Shown in pieces: positions 61,571 through 64,000 of a stretch of DNA of 64,000 nt. A program made the translations under genes and the position numbers. Source of the stretch: Thiomicrorhabdus sp965602805. Lineage in GTDB: Bacteria; Pseudomonadota; Gammaproteobacteria; Thiomicrospirales; Thiomicrospiraceae. The DNA lies in NCBI GenBank assembly GCA_965602805.1, contig CBFCZK010000003.1:175961-239960 (forward strand). The letters run 5' to 3'. The notes under the pieces were generated by a model, which saw nothing but the letters and a program-made list of their open reading frames with translations, was not told where the DNA came from and searched no databases. Numbering within the stretch: the first letter of the stretch is position 1; each line of letters starts with the position of its first letter.

Positions 61571-62263
61571 ATGCCAGCACGAAAAATACCCTTAAACTAT
61601 CGCCACATCACTGGTTATATCCAAAGTGATAAAAGCGATGAATATACTCACTTTGAAGCAGGTCTTGAAAAAGACGCTTTGATACTATGTGAATTCAACC
61701 CTGATATAGAGTATTTCAAAACTCAGCCAAGACGGTTCAATTATTTATTCAATGGCAAACATCGCCATTATACGCCTGATATCATGGTTAAGTATAAAGA
61801 TGGTTCTATTCAGTATGTTGAAGTTAAGCACCGTGACAATTTAAAAAAAGACTGGAAAGAATTAAAACCAAGGTTTAAAGCAGCTATTAAGGAATTAAAA
61901 ACGGAACCAAATACAAGATTCAAAATCTGGACTCAAAAAGAGATCAGAGGGGTTTATTTAAAAAACGTTACCTTTCTTCTACCTTATAAGAAGCGTCCAT
62001 TCGAAGATTATCAAATGGCTACCATTCATAAAATCTTATCTCGAATCCACGAAAGCACGCCTAAAGATTTAATTGGGCTTTGCTCAACAAGTTCAATTGA
62101 ACAGGCTGAATTTCTGAATACGCTCTGGTATGCGGTATCTAGTGGAATTGTTAAAATTGATCTTCACTTCCCTTTAAACATGACAAGCCCAATTTGGATT
62201 GAAGCTGGTACCAACTCAAAGCCAGTTAATAAGAAAAAGGTAACTAAAGATGTCAGAAATTAA
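61571..62263 (+). CDS. tnsA: TnsA-like endonuclease
   Basis: A 230-residue homologue of TnsA, the restriction-enzyme-like subunit that cuts the 5' ends of Tn7-type transposons during cut-and-paste movement. It begins MPARKIPLNYRHITGYIQS, a common TnsA start. The catalytic core has FEAGLEKDALI (Glu), HYTPDIMVKY (Asp) and VEVKHR (Glu-x-Lys). The C-terminal part (about 140-230) is the helical TnsB/TnsC contact domain. I choose ATG 61571 because AAAGG lies five bases upstream. An ATG at 61556 falls within the third TnsB-like repeat. It overlaps tnsB by 14 bases. Confidence 0.9.
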   Translation: MPARKIPLNYRHITGYIQSDKSDEYTHFEAGLEKDALILCEFNPDIEYFKTQPRRFNYLFNGKHRHYTPDIMVKYKDGSIQYVEVKHRDNLKKDWKELKPRFKAAIKELKTEPNTRFKIWTQKEIRGVYLKNVTFLLPYKKRPFEDYQMATIHKILSRIHESTPKDLIGLCSTSSIEQAEFLNTLWYAVSSGIVKIDLHFPLNMTSPIWIEAGTNSKPVNKKKVTKDVRN

Positions 62264-63950
62264 ATTAGAAATCGGTTCTGAAGTATTTAACGGCAACTCA
62301 AGTTACAGGATTATTGGCGTTCTCGACTTAGAGCATATTAGTGCAAGAAGCTTAGGAAGTGGTAGTGTAAAAAAGTTTCATATATCAGAGCTTTCCTTAC
62401 TTCCTAACAACCCAGAAAAACCAATTGAGATTATCCCCGCAAGAGATCTAACAACCATCCCCGATGAAGCCTGGATAAAAGCCCACAACAAAGCTTTATT
62501 ATTTAACCAAATACTTCAAATCGACGATGTCGAACTTCGCCGCCCACGTTTAAGAGAAGTTGCAAAGGAACTCGGAATTTCTGAACCCACAGCCTATAAA
62601 CAATTACAGAAATATAAAAACTCCAACGGTGATCCATTAACACTCCTGAGAAAACCAAGAGATGAGAGCGGTCGATTTGATGATGAAATTGAATCATTAA
62701 TTCAAAACGCCATAACCTCTTATCTAAACGTAATTAGACCAAAGGTAACTCATGTCTATACTGATTTAAAAGATAATATTACAACCTTAAACAAGGAGCG
62801 TGCTTCTGTAGGTGCAGAACCACTTAAAATACCTCACATAAACACCTTACGCCATAGAATTTCACTCCTGAGTGCATCTGAGGTTGCCACACAGCGCGAC
62901 GGAAAAAAAGGAAAAGAAAACCATAGGCCAATTATTGCTAAATTTCCCAAACCACAAAAACCTCTAGAGGTTGTTCAGATTGATCACACTCCACTAGATT
63001 TAGTAATTGTAGATGATGAAAATAGGCTAGATATCGGTAGACCAACAATTACTTTGGCAATTGATGTATATAGCCGCATGGTAACTGGATTTTACATTTC
63101 TCTTGAAAAACCTAACACCCTTTTAACTGGAACATGCTTAACACACTCTATATTAGATAAAAAGCAGTGGCTCCTAGATCACGGTATTAAAGGGGAATGG
63201 CCTGTTTATGGATTAATGGATATTATCCATACCGACAATGGTAAAGAATTTCATTCACACTCATTAAAAAGAGCTTGTGAACTGTACAAAATCAATATGG
63301 TAAAGCGCCCTTCTCGCACACCGAGATACGGGGGACATATAGAACGAGTATTTAAAACTTTTAACGATAAGGGAATCCACACTCTACCAGGAACAACAAA
63401 GTCTAGTGTTCAAGGACGAGGAGAGTATCAATCTGAGAAAAAAGCGGTCTTCACTCTTTTCGAATTTGAAACTTGGTTCACGGAATTTATAGTCAACGTT
63501 TATCACCGTCAGGTTCATACCGACCTAGGCATGACACCATTAGAAAAATATACCAAAGGCATATTAGGCGATGAAAACAATCCAGGGCGAGGATTACCTC
63601 CAAAAATCGATAATCCTATTAAATTGAAAATTGATTTCCTCCCTTACCAAGAAAGAAGTGTTCAAAAATATGGCGTTCAACTATTTGGCATTGATTACTA
63701 TCATGACGCACTTCGAAAATGGATTAAACAGCCTGATAAAAATCGAAAAAGCGTTAAAAAATTTATCGTACGTTACGACCCTAGAGATATAAGCGTTATT
63801 TTCTTTTATGACCCTGAAATGGAAGCATATCAAGTAGTCCCATACAGAGATAGCAGCCACCCTCCGATCTCCATATGGGAGTTAAAAGAGTTAAAACGCA
63901 AGGCTAAAGAACTTAATCCAACAAAGCCTGTTGATGAAGATGCTGTGTAA
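62250..63950 (+). CDS. tnsB: TnsB-like DDE transposase
   Basis: A 566-residue Mu/TnsB-type transposase that would bind the transposon ends and perform 3' strand cutting and joining. The N-terminal region has a helix-turn-helix (LREVAKELGISEPTAYKQL, about 98-116) for end binding. The catalytic triad is Asp245 (VVQIDHTPLDL), Asp329 (DIIHTDNGKEFHS) and Glu365 (GGHIERVFK), a D-x35-E second spacing typical of the superfamily. A Mu-C-like beta domain follows to about 480. The C-terminal tail is charged and ends PVDEDAV. It starts inside the end of tnsA. Confidence 0.92.
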   Translation: MSEIKLEIGSEVFNGNSSYRIIGVLDLEHISARSLGSGSVKKFHISELSLLPNNPEKPIEIIPARDLTTIPDEAWIKAHNKALLFNQILQIDDVELRRPRLREVAKELGISEPTAYKQLQKYKNSNGDPLTLLRKPRDESGRFDDEIESLIQNAITSYLNVIRPKVTHVYTDLKDNITTLNKERASVGAEPLKIPHINTLRHRISLLSASEVATQRDGKKGKENHRPIIAKFPKPQKPLEVVQIDHTPLDLVIVDDENRLDIGRPTITLAIDVYSRMVTGFYISLEKPNTLLTGTCLTHSILDKKQWLLDHGIKGEWPVYGLMDIIHTDNGKEFHSHSLKRACELYKINMVKRPSRTPRYGGHIERVFKTFNDKGIHTLPGTTKSSVQGRGEYQSEKKAVFTLFEFETWFTEFIVNVYHRQVHTDLGMTPLEKYTKGILGDENNPGRGLPPKIDNPIKLKIDFLPYQERSVQKYGVQLFGIDYYHDALRKWIKQPDKNRKSVKKFIVRYDPRDISVIFFYDPEMEAYQVVPYRDSSHPPISIWELKELKRKAKELNPTKPVDEDAV

Positions 63951-64000
63951 TCCCCCCGAAAAATAACCGAAGTCAAAAGTAGAATTTTCTCGTAAACTAA
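63951..64000. other. Last 50 bases: no gene start recognised
   Basis: tnsC usually starts at or very near the end of tnsB, but no ATG with a ribosome binding site is seen here. The run of six C directly after the stop is unusual in this AT-rich element. Confidence 0.4.

Larger units (their letters stand above)
61442..64000 (+). mobile_element. Tn7-like transposon inserted in comM (tnsA-proximal end, incomplete)
   Basis: The element begins TGTAAACTCTAG next to the broken comM. It carries three putative TnsB sites and tnsA-tnsB reading inward, and runs off the window. The base run ACAGC (61437-61441) beside the end is the candidate 5-bp target duplication. comM is a known insertion site for Tn7-related elements and islands such as Tn6022/AbaR. 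Cargo, tnsC and target-selection genes are outside the window. Confidence 0.85.

Overview
The window looks like about 64 kb of chromosome from a sulfur-oxidising, probably autotrophic gammaproteobacterium. The best fit is the Thiomicrospira/Hydrogenovibrio/Thiomicrorhabdus group. This is an inference from a Sox thiosulfohydrolase gene, a transketolase-gap-pgk-pyk-fba cluster with a class II aldolase, gammaproteobacterial housekeeping genes (truD, rep, cca, ycgL, comM), moderate-to-low GC and many c-di-GMP and sensory proteins. No rRNA, tRNA or CRISPR array was seen.

Layout. 1-8.4 kb (minus strand): a cnoX-like gene that runs off the left edge, then the carbon-metabolism cluster transcribed tkt > gap > pgk > pyk > fba, with a good sigma70-type promoter before tkt. 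8.7-13.2 kb: a two-gene RND efflux operon. 13.5-17.7 kb: a haem-binding DUF3365 protein, cca, an NDUFA9-like reductase, ycgL and superoxide dismutase. 17.9-21.9 kb: a PhnD-like periplasmic protein overlapping a membrane GGDEF-EAL protein. 22.2-24.5 kb: a DUF6502-DUF5666 pair with an apparently leaderless, palindrome-controlled promoter. 24.6-27.3 kb: a diguanylate cyclase, a thioredoxin-like protein and small or membrane proteins. 27.2-33.1 kb: soxB with small genes downstream, one segment of which is duplicated. soxB is divergent from a TtrS/TtrR (ThsS/ThsR)-like two-component system. 33.2-49.9 kb: mixed housekeeping and sensory genes. 50.4-60.1 kb: an OmpA-like protein followed by a Lap-type adhesin control and secretion cluster (LapG protease, LapD receptor, ABC exporter, adaptor, regulator, TolC-like protein) without an adhesin gene. 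60.3-64 kb: a DsbD_2/TauE-like membrane protein and the 3' part of comM, which is cut by a Tn7-like transposon. tnsA and tnsB are present and the element continues past the right edge.

Non-coding structure is unusually rich. A 12-bp palindrome, ACCAGGCCTGGT, occurs perfectly eight times, both between and inside genes, with many near copies. A second, two-ended CACGAAG repeat element occurs near 34.4 kb and 44.1 kb. A 157-bp MITE with 18-bp perfect inverted ends and a 7-bp target duplication lies at 49.9-50.1 kb. The tnsA-proximal transposon end carries three putative TnsB sites, the last overlapping the tnsA translation start.

Functional themes are CO2/sugar-phosphate metabolism, sulfur-compound sensing and oxidation, and the switch between motile and attached life (chemoreceptor, c-di-GMP enzymes, Lap system). 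All function calls rest on motif recognition by eye. No database search was run.
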